From Ancylostoma caninum (Eukaryota > Nematoda > Chromadorea > Rhabditida > Ancylostomatidae), in the NCBI GenBank assembly GCA_037903475.1, contig JBAJFG010000562.1:1612001-1676000 (forward strand): a stretch of DNA of 64,000 nucleotides, read 5' to 3'. The position numbers were made by a program, and so were the translations under genes. Shown piece after piece: positions 11,401 through 22,300 of this stretch. The number at the start of each line of letters is the position of its first letter. Position 1 is the stretch's first letter. A model generated the notes under the pieces. That model did no database searches and was not told where the DNA came from. It worked only from the letters and a program-made list of their open reading frames with translations.

Positions 11401-14400
11401 GGATCTTGGTTTTGTTTACGACCTCAGTTTTTCCCGTCACTGTAAACTTCTAACTTGTAAAGGTCATTGCCGAACATTCAACCTTTTCAAGGCACTACGG
11501 TCGCGTGACGCAAACGTTTTGTTAAGAGCATACAAAACGTATGTCCGACCGTTACTAGAAACTGGTACTACTATTTTCTCACCATATAAGAAAAAGGACA
11601 TTTGCGCTCTTGAAGGGGTTCAGAATAGCTTCACAAGAAGACTTATGCTGAGGTCCCATCGCATGTCCTATTCAGAAATCCCCAGTGGTATTGAGCGCAA
11701 TAAAGTCTTTGGTCTGAAAACACTTGAGTGGAGAAGGAAAAGAAATGACTTGATCATGTCGTACAAGCTATTCAAGGGGCTTATCAACCTTCCACCATCC
11801 GATTTTTTCCATGTAAATGAGTCCAAAACAAGAGGAGCTCCATTTAAAATCTCCATAAATACAGCCAGATCTCAAGTCAGATCGAAGTTTTTCACTATTA
11901 GAATCTGCTCTAACTTTAATATTGTTTTACGTTCTAATGTTTTCTCTGTCAAGCTTAACCTATTTCGAAAGCGTGTTATGCATTTTGTGTGACTGTTTTT
12001 TCATGCGTTCTGTTTCAAAAGTTTTATTTCATTCATGCATGTGTTCCACATGCCCAATAAAGAAGGAAAGAAAGAAAGAAAGATTACAACAACTTCTCAT
12101 TCATGAGGAGTAAACTAGTACATTTCTCTCATCGAATCAGATAAAGCTTAGAGGCTTCCTTTACATGAGCGGTACCCTCACGTTTTTGCGATAACAGAAT
12201 TTTTGCATTCGCTCTGGAATTGTGAGTTAAAAGCAGCACTCACGGAAATTTTGCGGTTGAAGATTTCGCGGTATATCGGGGTTTTTAGAGACGATGAACT
12301 CATTGTCAACGATGAAGTGGCGTGAAACACGCGAAAAATACAGAAAATGATGGCGGTATTTCATGTGTGTCCACAGCGCGGGCGAGTGTTCCGTGATGGG
12401 TCCTGCCACGGAACCCTGCATATGGTACGAATTTCATTAACAAGCCCCCGCTGAACCACATGCGCACACCCTGTCAACGGCGTTAGTTGGCGCGACGAAA
12501 CCCTAATATCCAGAGCGGCAGATGTGTCCACGGCGGTATCTTCGCAGGTAAGCGGCCATTCAAGGTGGTCAACTTACTGTTGCGATTGTCCAGCGGCCGG
12601 CCACCTGGTAAGCGACTCATTTCAGAGGCGAAAATTTCCTTGAATGCTGTCTTTAAAGGCAGCACGAGCCGAAATCCTCGACTCGTACCTGAGCTGCGAA
12701 CCCTAAAGTAGGCGTCGCGCTCATCACGAATCTGCAATGAACACACACAGTAACGACTTACTTGCAGAAAAAGGCGAACTGCCGTCGCGTGCACGCCACG
12801 GTCGGCCAGTGCTTCGGAGGGCCCGACGCACCAGCTTACGCATTTGAACGGATGGGGGCTGCTACCGATTCCCTGTCTCCGTGCTGGGACCCATTTGCGC
12901 AGGGCGCCGATGGGTCCCAGCACGGAGAATACTCGACCGCTCACGGAAGGCAGCGTCGCGTGTTTCCGGCTTTCTCGGGTGTTTCACGCGATTTCACCAC
13001 CGGATATGAGCAATACACCCCAAAAACCCCAAAATCCGGCGAAATCCCAAACACGATGGTTTCGACAGGTGCTGCCTTTAAGTATCGCAGTGTTTGGGGT
13101 TCACTGCTCGGAACGTCCCCCGTGATCTCCTTCGGGTAGTCCAGGAAGGCATCCGGCAACGTTTTGCATAAATTTCTAAGATAAATCACGGTAAGCGTAA
13201 GTGTGAGTAAGAGTGGGCACAGCATTTGAGCGCTGCATCGCGTGCGCGCATAGCTCAGTGGGTTGAGCGAAAGGTCGACGTTGTGGTGGTCAGGGGATCG
13301 AATCCTGCCCTGTGCCTCCGTTTTGCAAATACATATAGTATGTTGCCTACGGCTGCTGCAGTTATCTAACAAACACCAACATAAAAAGTAGCCCGGATGG
13401 CTCAGTGGTTTGAGTGGCAGATTGCAATCTGTCCCTGTCGCTGGTTCCACTCCGTTGGAGATCCAGAGTTAAGCATCGCAGTGTTTGGGGTTCACTGCTT
13501 GGAACGTCCCCCGTGATCTCCTTCGGGTAGTCCAGGAAGGCATCCGGCAACGTTTTGCATAAATTTTTAAGATAAATTACGGTAAGCGTAAGTGTGAGTA
13601 AGAGTGGGCACACATTCGTGCGCTGAATCGCGTGCTCGCATAGCTCAGTGGGTTGAGCGAATGATCGACGTTGTGGTGGTCAGGGGATCGAATCCTGCCC
13701 TGTGCCTCCGTTTTGCAAATACATATAGTATGTTGCCTACGGCTGCTGCAGTTATCTAACAAACACCAACATAAAAAGTAGCCCGGATGGCTCAGTGGTT
13801 TGAGTGGCAGATTGTAATCTGTCCCTGTCGCTGGTTCCACTCCGTTGGAGATCCAGAGTTAAGTATCGCAGTGTTTGGGGTTCACTGCTTGGAACGTCCC
13901 CCGTGATCTCCTTCGGGTAGTCCAGGAAGGCATCCGGCAACGTTTTGCATGAATTTCTAAGATAAATCACGGTAAGCGTAAGTGTGAGTAAGAATGGGCA
14001 CACATTTGTGCGCTGCATCGCGTGCTCGCATAGCTCAGTGATTAAGGGTTGGGTTAAGCGAATGATCGACGTCGTGGCGGTGAGGAGATCGAATCCTGTC
14101 CTGTGCCATCATTTTGCAAATACATATAGTATGCATTACCTAACCTTCTGCTCGATCTCATCTCTACCCCACTCCACCAAACTACACCCGTTCCTAGCCC
14201 TTTATATGATGTCACAGTCACGATTATTGACCAATCGTAGAATTTCTAAGGTTCTGACACACATTCTGACATACTTGCATATTTACATACACTCTGTTCA
14301 TTTAGATGGCGCACTCCGCATAGCTGTTAGCCCCGCGGCTATGCTGGCATTGGAGCAAGGTGATAGGCTTATCAACTACTAGCATCACTAAAAATGAGTG

Positions 14401-17400
14401 TGGTAGACGTATCATCTCGCTCCATTGAGAACATAGCGGCGGTGCTGACCAGCATGTGGAGTGCACCGTCCGAACAAACAAGCTATACACAGACACCAGG
14501 GGGGACCCCCCACAAGAATGGGTCGTCAAATTTCTCAAATTACTTTACAATAAAAATAAAAATCTTGTATTAGTTTATTTTAATTTTATTTTTATTATTA
14601 TTGTTGATATAATTTTTGTTCATTATTTACTGTTATAGTTAATATTTTTATTAATTTTATTTTCCGTCTAGGTCCCCAACGGCGAAGACCCCACTTTTTC
14701 CCACGCCCCCCCCCCTCCCGCCCACTTTCTGCGTCCGCCAGTGACAGACACACATGCAAACAGGCTAAGCCCACTATTATATGTATATGTACAGTGATGA
14801 TTCCCATTGCAGATTATTCCGATTGTATATTCTGGGAAATATTATATCTATTTAGTAGCGATGAACAATATACAAGAGGTTGAAGCAATACTCTCCAGAG
14901 AAATTGAAGTCATCGTACCACCAGGTAGAGTCCCTTCCTAAAGAACACTCAAAAAAAAAACTGAAAAAATTCAAGCACAAATATTAGTGGGCCTTTGCAA
15001 GTGGCGGTCAAGACGTACGCCGCGACGCGACCGCGCCGCACATGTATGCGTCTCAACTTCAGCCTGATTCTTCAAATTCGACGCATTCAATGAATCGGTG
15101 GCCACCTACTCACAGTTTGTTGGATGCGGTAGCACTTATATGTCCTACTCAAGCTTAGAAAACTTGTCTATTTTCCCGCAGGACCGCTGGAACCTTCGAT
15201 GGCTGCAGCCGCGACGCGTGCATTAATCAACCAATCACAGCTCAGCAGCGTACCTCTTGTCGCGCAGCCGGCCTTTGTTATACGAACACATAATATATTC
15301 ATTATTATATATTAAAATTGTTGATATGACTATACTAATTATTAGTATAATGAAATTATGTTGAGTATATTAAAATTCACTGATCAACGCATTACTTCTG
15401 CATTTCTTTACCCTTTTACTGCTTGCATTACAACATAGTTTTCCTTGTCTTGAATGTTGTTTGTTCTAAAAGTTTGACAACATTACCTGTCCCTCGGAAA
15501 GACTTACCTCATTTGAATTCTAGCATCACCGAGAGATCTTCTTGCGGATGTTTCCTATCAACACTCTTTTGGGCTCTGATTTTTGCATGCACTAAGATAT
15601 TGTCAAAGATTGACGCATAATAGCCTTATGTTAATGTTGTCATATTTACCATTTTTCTGTTCATCTGATTTTAAGGGGGACCTTGAAGGCATATGATAAA
15701 CAAATGAATAAACAAATAAATATTAGCTCTCTGAAAATAGTTGCGAGTTGAGGCGAATGTTTCTGTTTCGTAGAAGCTCGGCATTCCTATGCTGTTCTAT
15801 CGCATTAAACCGAAGAGGTTTCTGAGTGGAATAATTTATTTACCCTTACGTTTCGGCCTTTCAACATCTCCAGAGGTGCGCAAAAATTGGTTGAGGCTAA
15901 CTAACGCCTAACCCGTCAAGCATCTCAACATTCCGGGCTGGCTTTCCAAAGCTTTGCAATGCCAAAGATCAGCTCGACCCTCAATTTCACTGCAAATGCT
16001 GTTGTTGCCGCACACCTCCGACAAGAAACGCGGATAAGTGAGTACTGCGATGTCGAGATGCCAACAAAAACAGTGTGTTGAGCCATGCGGTATCAAGCAG
16101 TTTATAATTCGCATAGTCGCTCGAGAGGCAAAATAGTTGCGTGATACTTTGACATTCTACCCATCCAGTAGTGTTGATTACTAACGCCATATTTCAGTGC
16201 CGCAACCAACGGATATACATGTCACTTTTGAACACCCCAAGCATGTCCATGTTCACTTCAAACCACCGATGGAAGAATGGATTTTTGATGACAACAAAGG
16301 CTGCGAGGTGAGGCCTGTTTCTTGTGGGTGCATTTTGGGTAGAAATGGAATGGAAACCGTTTATGGCATATAAAAAACCACTACTAAAGTATGAAGCGCC
16401 CCTTTTTCGATGTTTGGAAAACACCCAAAGAAAAGGCACTGGGCGTATTTTAGTTGGTTCGCAAGAGCACCGTTTAATTCCTACCTTTTTCGATGTTTGG
16501 AAAACACCCAAAGAAAATGCACTGAGCGTATTTTTGTTGGTTCACATGGTCGCCGCGTAATTCCTACGAGAAAGCACTTCTTCTCTTCCCTAGAGATGGC
16601 AAAGGTTCATCGACACCAACGGTGGATACAACTCGGACTGAGGTGTTGCATCGTCGCTTAAAGGCAGCTCAAATCCTTTTTGAGACCTCACGTCCCACCT
16701 CAAATCCTTTTTGAGACCTCAATGTGGAAAGAATCTCCAGAAGCTGGCGATTATCCGTTATCCGTTATCTGCAATCAGTTATCTGGTCATTTCTGATCGT
16801 TCCGTTATCATCATCGTCATCGTCATCCGAGTTGCGGAAGACCACCTCATACCTGATACATTCCACTGGAGGACGTAGTGGTGTTGGAGGCGCTTTCCTA
16901 CTCCGAGAATGGGTCGCTCAATTTTCAAAGTTACCTCATAGGCCGAGGAGTCTCCGAGTTTTCGAAATTTTTCCAAATTCCTCACCTAATTTCAGCCTCC
17001 ATCACTGATCATATGTGAATACAAGCTTTCGCTTATGTATTTAAATTATCTTCAACGTTTCTAGGCACATCCTACACGTCTATTGTCATTTTAGCACATT
17101 GTTATAAGCTCTAAAATTTTTTAGGTATACATTTGCCGAAATTCCAGCATCAAGTCAGAATGCGTTAATAAAAAAGTCTCACAGTATGAAAGAAATGCTT
17201 CGTTCACTGGATTAGAATATAACGGTACTGTTCTTTTTTACATGAGCCTTTTTGGAACATTTGTCATCTGTTTACCTTTTACTTTCCTTTTACTGCTGTT
17301 TCAAGGTTGTTAGGTTGGAATGTTTCTTGTTAGCATGACGTTTCGACTGAATTGTCCTGTTCTGAGGGCTAAAAGTTGCTGTGGTTCATTATCTGTGATG

Positions 17401-18905
17401 AAGACCGTCGAACGTCTCATCAACCCTGAAACTTTTTCACATTAACCCAAGCTTACTAATCTAAAAGACTCCAAAACGAAGAGTAAACCAACTCGTTTCC
17501 AATCTGAAATTCCGCGGCTGACTGTCGTTGCGGATAAGCGTGCATCACCTGAGTGCCCACATCTAATATCATCTACAGTAAACAGTTCACATAAAGACAC
17601 AGTGGCCGGCAACGGCGGTGGCCCATCCGCGGCCTTGAGCCTTTCTTTCGGGAATTTTACTTGTATACCAATTGTAGAAGAGTATAAAAGGGCTTTTAAA
17701 GATTCTCCAACTCTCATTTCTTTGTCACGAATTCGTCAAGGTTAGACGATGTTTTCACCTCACCAAAACAGCCGGAGGCTCGGAGTATTGTTTAGCATTA
17801 AAAGCATAGAAATTCATAGAAAGAATTCTGGTTCGAACCTCAACACTTCGTTTCGAATGAAAAAAAAAACCATCAATTTCAGAACGGTACTACGCGACTG
17901 TGTCATGTTTTTCGCTGCAATGTTATGATGACCATACGACACATCGGAGGAAATCATGCTCTCCTGCCTATGGACCGCTCGGCTCATGGGTTGCTTTTAA
18001 AACATCAGCAGAATCGGAACATGGGATGACTGGTGGAGCTCATATAGATGTAAGCATCTTTACTCCAATTCTATTGACGGCGACGGTTCAAATTAAGTAG
18101 ATAAGCAAAATATAAGTCAATGTGCATAGGTTTTTCTAAAGCGCAGACATAAATAGTCTTACCCTGGTTCTCATTATAGGCAGGCCATAGAAAGGGCTCG
18201 CGATGGCGCAAAAAGACGCTCAACAGTGATCGATAACTGTAAATATAAAGGTGAATGTCTGTCCGTGTGTGTATGTTCCGCATAGATATCGTAGGCGGAT
18301 GTCTTAGGCTATCATTGACAAGAAACTATTAAGCCCAGTGCATACTTCAAGCGACGCGATTTGGTCACTGCGACCAAGTTTTGCAGGAGCGAAGCAGTCG
18401 TGGCGACCGGCGACCATTTAGTCATAAGACAAAGTCATAGCGCAACCAGCTGCAAGAGTAGTCTTGCTCCAATTTGTGAGAAGGTGGGGCAGACCATCGA
18501 CCCAGCTGCAACCATGAACAGCTCCACCACCAGAAGGTAGGGCAGAGCTCACCATCAGGCTCAGACTCACCATCAGGACGGGATTTTTTAGAGCGTTTAC
18601 ATAAAGCTCGCTTATCTCTACCACAGCGGGTTCTTTATAAGTAGATCATAGATGGGGTTTTCGGGGATGAAGAACAATGTAAAGTTGACCATCACTGGTA
18701 TGTGCCATAGAAGTAAAAAGTATGTGTTTTCCAACATTGCAGCGCAATCTCTAGAGTTTATCTCTCGACTGAAGAAAGTATATAATGAAATTTGCAGATG
18801 TCGGTTATCACGGGGAAAATGGATGGTCTCTACAATCTACTTAAAGAAGTCAACGGCCACCTTCGCCGTATCGAAGAGAAACTTGTCGGACCACAACAAC
18901 GATAA
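8414..18905 (+). CDS. Secreted-type multi-FN3 protein (5' end not found)
   Basis: Exons by phase: 8414-8463, 8515-8612, 8666-8813, 9467-9590, 9650-9719, 9788-9896, 9942-10031, 10794-10932, 11142-11244, 14813-14924, 16198-16307, 17125-17224, 17883-18049, 18798-18905. They join into one frame of about 508 residues lacking a start. The product reads as FN3 units: a partial first one ending RYFVKTVPG; a second from LPEPNAPHSLVAHF; a third with LYWNTTGDEKDEITGYRV and YSGKYYIYLVAMNN; a fourth with six Cys and FTGLEYNGERYYATVSC. The last exon adds a short coiled coil (LYNLLKEVNGHLRRIEEKL) and stop. Introns between units (after 8813, 10031 and 14924) are all phase 1, as in shuffled extracellular domains. 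No transmembrane segment is seen. Weak points: acceptor at 8665, donor at 10032, and the last exon, where an alternative frame ends at 18933. Confidence 0.65.
10068..10570. mobile_element. Inverted-repeat element in an FN3 gene intron
   Basis: Starts near aaggtccggtc and ends with cccggaccttg, short terminal inverted repeats about 500 bp apart. It lies between the exons ending at 10031 and starting at 10794. The interior has no protein-coding signal, so a non-autonomous DNA element is likely. Confidence 0.5.
11325..12090 (+). mobile_element. 5'-truncated non-LTR retrotransposon (LINE), 3' end
   Basis: An open frame (in frame from about 11340, stop at 11992) matches the C-terminal region of CR1/jockey-type reverse transcriptases. 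It shows EVRDLGFVYD, a LRAYKTYVRPLLETGTTIFSP block, a QNSFTRRL block and LKTLEWRRKRNDLIM. In these elements this region follows the catalytic domain, which is absent, so the copy is dead on arrival. After the stop come AATAAA and a (GAAA)n tail, usual for CR1-group 3' ends. It sits in the FN3 gene intron between 11244 and 14813, in the same orientation. The frame is unbroken, so insertion may be fairly recent. Confidence 0.85.
12226..13075. repeat. Diverged repeat block with a long hairpin
   Basis: Contains GC-rich sequence with a hairpin of two 19-nt complementary arms, 12876-12894 and 12910-12928, around a 15-nt loop. The stretch gtgtttcacgcgatttcac recurs in similar form near 31.11 and 40.13 kb (cgtgtgtttcgcgccatttc). 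It lies within the large FN3 gene intron and shows no exon that fits the gene's phase. Confidence 0.5.
13083..14135 (+). repeat. Tandem array of 390-bp units with two tRNA-like modules
   Basis: Two full units and a variant third, at a period of 390-391 bp (cagtgtttggggttcactgc recurs at 13088, 13479, 13869). Each full unit holds two tRNA-like segments. The first has a perfect D-arm (GCTCAGTGGGTTGAGC) and a B-box-like gggatcgaatcc. The second begins cccggatggctcagtgg, has cagattgcaatctg in the anticodon-arm position, and ctggttccactcc as a B box. Acceptor stems pair poorly, so these are tRNA-derived rather than working tRNA genes. A shared linker carries tcacggtaagcgtaagtgtg. The same unit is arrayed in reverse at 51.84-52.52 kb. 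Confidence 0.8.
14497..14743. mobile_element. hAT-like MITE with 8-bp target duplication
   Basis: Ends in ctgcgtccgccagtg and is flanked on both sides by acagacac (14489-14496 and 14744-14751). The left end has decayed to cagggggg. The body matches the copy at 56.76 kb. It sits in an FN3 gene intron. Confidence 0.85.
14998..15269. mobile_element. Second hAT-like MITE family, complete copy
   Basis: Starts (c)aagtggcggtcaagacg and ends cgtacctcttgtcgcgcagcc; the ends are imperfect inverted repeats. It is flanked by an 8-bp duplication, ggcctttg (14990-14997 and 15270-15277). The interior includes ttcaaattcgacgcatt and ccgcgacgcgtgcatt. Relatives lie at 20.4-21.1, 23.56, 44.76, 59.92 and 60.99 kb. 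Confidence 0.85.
16395..16560. repeat. Tandem duplication of ~90 bp in an FN3 gene intron
   Basis: Two adjacent copies share tttttcgatgtttggaaaac, acccaaagaaaa, gcgtatttt and gttggttc. They differ by scattered substitutions. The overlapping open frames are repeat artefacts. Confidence 0.75.
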
Positions 18906-18949
18906 CTATGAGGGCGACAAACATTCTGAGTAACGATCTGAATCTTTCG

Positions 18950-18955
18950 AATAAA
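18950..18955 (+). terminator. Polyadenylation signal of the FN3 gene
   Basis: AATAAA 45 nt after the stop at 18903-18905. It would serve either of the two candidate terminal frames. Confidence 0.6.
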
Positions 18956-19261
18956 GCAGTGTTTTGGTAGCAATAAACGAATTTAATCTTGGAACAGCTT
19001 CTCTCGTTAAACATTCTTAGTTCCCAAATATCAGCAGTACGCAAATTACATGTCTTGTCGTCTCTTCCATGAATTGGCGTGTGATAAAATGCGCGGTGTG
19101 CAATAAACAAAACACATTGAATTGCTTCCATTTTTGGAACAGATAGTACATATTATGTGATATGGCTGCAAAAGATATCCGTGTTCCATTTGGTTCAGGC
19201 CAACTAGAACACTGCGAATGAAAATTTCTGCGAAATTTGTTTAGTTTTATCACTATCTGCT

Positions 19262-19267
19262 TTATCA
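19262..19267 (-). promoter_or_regulatory. GATA-type site of paralogue D1
   Basis: TTATCA (TGATAA on the minus strand) 82 bp before the ATG, embedded in cttatcagac-like sequence. It is kept at nearly the same distance in D2 (76 bp) and D3 (81 bp). Confidence 0.5.
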
Positions 19268-19343
19268 GACTGATTAGTTCAGAACGAATTCATACTAGTG
19301 ACTTATTCCATCAGTTACGAAGGTGTAATGCTACCGAGTAGTC

Positions 19344-22300
19344 ATGCTGTATAGAGTATTACTGTTCCTTACTGTATTCGTGCCAATCCTTCCATACCAA
19401 CGAACCTGGACGATCGTCAAATCCTTGCCTCCTGGCGTAAGCTAACCTTCTAACCTCCTCATGTCTAATTTTATGGATTCGCCCAGCAAAACATTTAGGG
19501 CGTAGACGATGGCGTCACGTACCAAGCAGTCGTTCAGTTTTCGTTTCGAAATTACATCTACGATCTTAACAACTGCGAACCTATGTTTAAAGTGGGAGTA
19601 GCTTATATACAACATCCACCACCTGACAATGTGAGTGATATTACTTTGAAACAAACATTAACTAGGAAAGAAGAGCTTTTGTTACAGAGCGATTTCTGTC
19701 GCTTTGAAACTAGTTGGTTTGGTTTTGGCTCTACCACGCTCTTGTGCAGGAGAAGGAAGCATCTATTGAACATCAAACAATGGATCAAGGTTAGATTGGG
19801 AAGACGAGCGTTTTCTTGGACGTGAAAAATTACTTACAGTGGGCGTCAATGGCGGTGGCCCATCTGCGGCCTTGAGAAGGACGCAACGCGACCGCGCTGC
19901 GCCCGCCGGGATCAGTGTCGTCTGCTGCCGAGATGCGACTAATTCTAGTCGCTTTCTTCCCAATTTGGTCAAAATCCAAAAAATCGGGTAGAAAAGCTGC
20001 TAGATATAGCATAACAGCGTCAGGAAACATCGTTCGCGACGCACGCGGCGCGGTTGCGCGGCGTACTTCTCAAGGCCGCAGGTGGGCCACCGCCATTGAC
20101 GTCCACTGTTACTGCTTCAATGGGCCAGCCGCGCAGCCAATTTTTGACAATCCTGCGTAGGATCTGAGAATTCGGCACCCACTGCGCTGCTTATTGAAAA
20201 GCACGTGAACCGCGTATTTAGTACCGATCGGGTGCCACACATTTTGAAGTGATGGGTCCGTTCTTCACCGCATAATCTAGCGACAACGTATTCACGACAA
20301 GTCTATTTCATAGTTTCATCTCACCAAGCTAACAATCCAATGTCAGGAGTTGTGTCGTTCGAGTGGCAGATATAGCCCCTGGGCGAACTTTCCGCTCCTT
20401 CATGTTCCATCCTATCACTGAAGTTGGCTGCGTGACAAGAGGTACGCTGCTGGTCTGTGATTGGTCAAATCATGTGCGCGTCGCGGCTGCAGCCTTCGAG
20501 GGTACGAGCAGTTCTGCGTGGATATGGGCAACTTTTCCGGGCTCAAAGGCAGTGTGTCACCTCGTTTTCGTGTCTGAGTTTTATCAGATTCTGAGTCTAC
20601 TCGACACGCTGAATCCAACGGTGTGCCTAAAATGTTACAAAAAGGTCTTTGAACCGTATTTTTAAACGTTTTTTTCGGGAGGAGTTCGTAACAGTTTGTC
20701 GAGTTGAGTGGATGCGTGAAGCCGTTGATCTCATCGATCCAACACGTCTAGACGTGTTGGCCAACGCTGCAGTCGTGGCGGGCAGCCAGCACATTCACGG
20801 ACCGCTCCGCCCAGGTGGTCCGTGAACTGCACTTTCGGACCCTCCGAAGACGCGGTTTTCGTCGTTTTTATGAGCTTTGACGTACATCTTTGGAATTAGC
20901 GTGACGAGGAGGTCTTGAGAGTCTGTTGGTATTTTCAGCCGACGAAAAGAGGTACACACTGCCTTTAAGTGGGGCAGATTAGTGACATCGGAAGCCACAA
21001 ATTGTGAAGAGGTGGCCACCGATGTCATTCAGTGCGTAGAATTTGAAGAAACACCCCGAACTTGAAAAGCGCATACGCGCGGCGCGGTCGCGTCGCGGCG
21101 TACGTCTTGAACGCCATCCACTGAAAGTACTGATGAGAAAAATTTGAAAAATTGAACATAAACAAAAATTGTGAAGAGAAATAGATGGCGAATGCGCATA
21201 ATTTCGTGAGTAGCCTCATTTATCATAAATTGGGAGTATCGCCTATGAAATTATGGCCACTCGGTCTTTGTTTGATTTGAATTTCAAGAGCTTGAACTCT
21301 CCACCGTGAGGGCTTTGCAGAGAATTCTTTCAATCTTGACAGTCTCTTGTGAATGAAGAAGATCAGAAACAGAGTTGTTTTTCTTAACAACAAATTTAAA
21401 TTTATCAACGCTATATTAATCGAAGCATGGAAAAGCTCAATGTCAAACTGCAGAATCTCATTCCGAGCGTAGTCGAGCGAGCAAAAGTAACGAAACAGGA
21501 ACTGAAGACGTTCGACATGTTTTTCACTGCATTGATAACGTACTCGACACAGAGAGAATGGAATATCAGTATAATTTTTGGAAGAATTACCAGTGAACAC
21601 TGTGTTAGGATCTCATTTATCTTGTTTGCGTCCATTAATGAAAAAGCGCTGCATACCCACTATGGTAAAAATATGTAGGTGGGCGGCTGGTCCGGTGGAA
21701 GGGCCCGGGTTCGTTTATCATCACTGTATACTACTTTATTCTTTTGTCTACTACTTCTTTTTTCCTACAGGTAACGTTGCAAAATTTCGAAGAGTCTGGA
21801 TTGTCACCAAGAGAATTAGGGTTCGTTGTCGTTTTCTTAAACTTTTTGATATACAGAAGCTAGTGTTGGACGCAGGAGTTGCTAGGCATGGAGGGGGTGA
21901 AAAAAGTAGCAAGTCCGTCACTTCGTAGACCCAGATGGAATAATAAAACTACAAAAAATGTCATTTTTTAACATAACATAATTAGTGCTAAATATTTTAA
22001 AAATAATAATTATGTTATGAAGGGATTCCACAAATTCGGAGACCCATTCTAGGGAATGGGAAGGACACCGCCCTATCCCCATCCCCCTGCGTCCGCCACT
22101 GACTTATGCCTATTCAACTACGGCTTTCATACGGAAGGTTGATGCGACTCAGAAATAGAAAGATTCCCATCGAGTTTGTTGAGCAGTGGCACCTTTTCAG
22201 AACCGTCCAATGCCTGCAGACATTACTACCCACACTTTACATTCCCAAACTGCCTACAAGTAAGTCATTAATCGTTCTGTCCCAATTTGCTGCCATGGAT

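Noticed and set aside
13236..13320. Working tRNA gene
   Set aside because: D-arm and B box are present, but the acceptor stem does not pair well and the segment repeats with a 390-bp period; treated as tRNA-derived.
18652..18933. 93-codon frame as the last exon of the FN3 gene
   Set aside because: Possible, but the exon at 18798-18905 joins in phase 0 to the exon ending at 18049, has better codon bias and forms a coiled coil. Kept as an alternative only.
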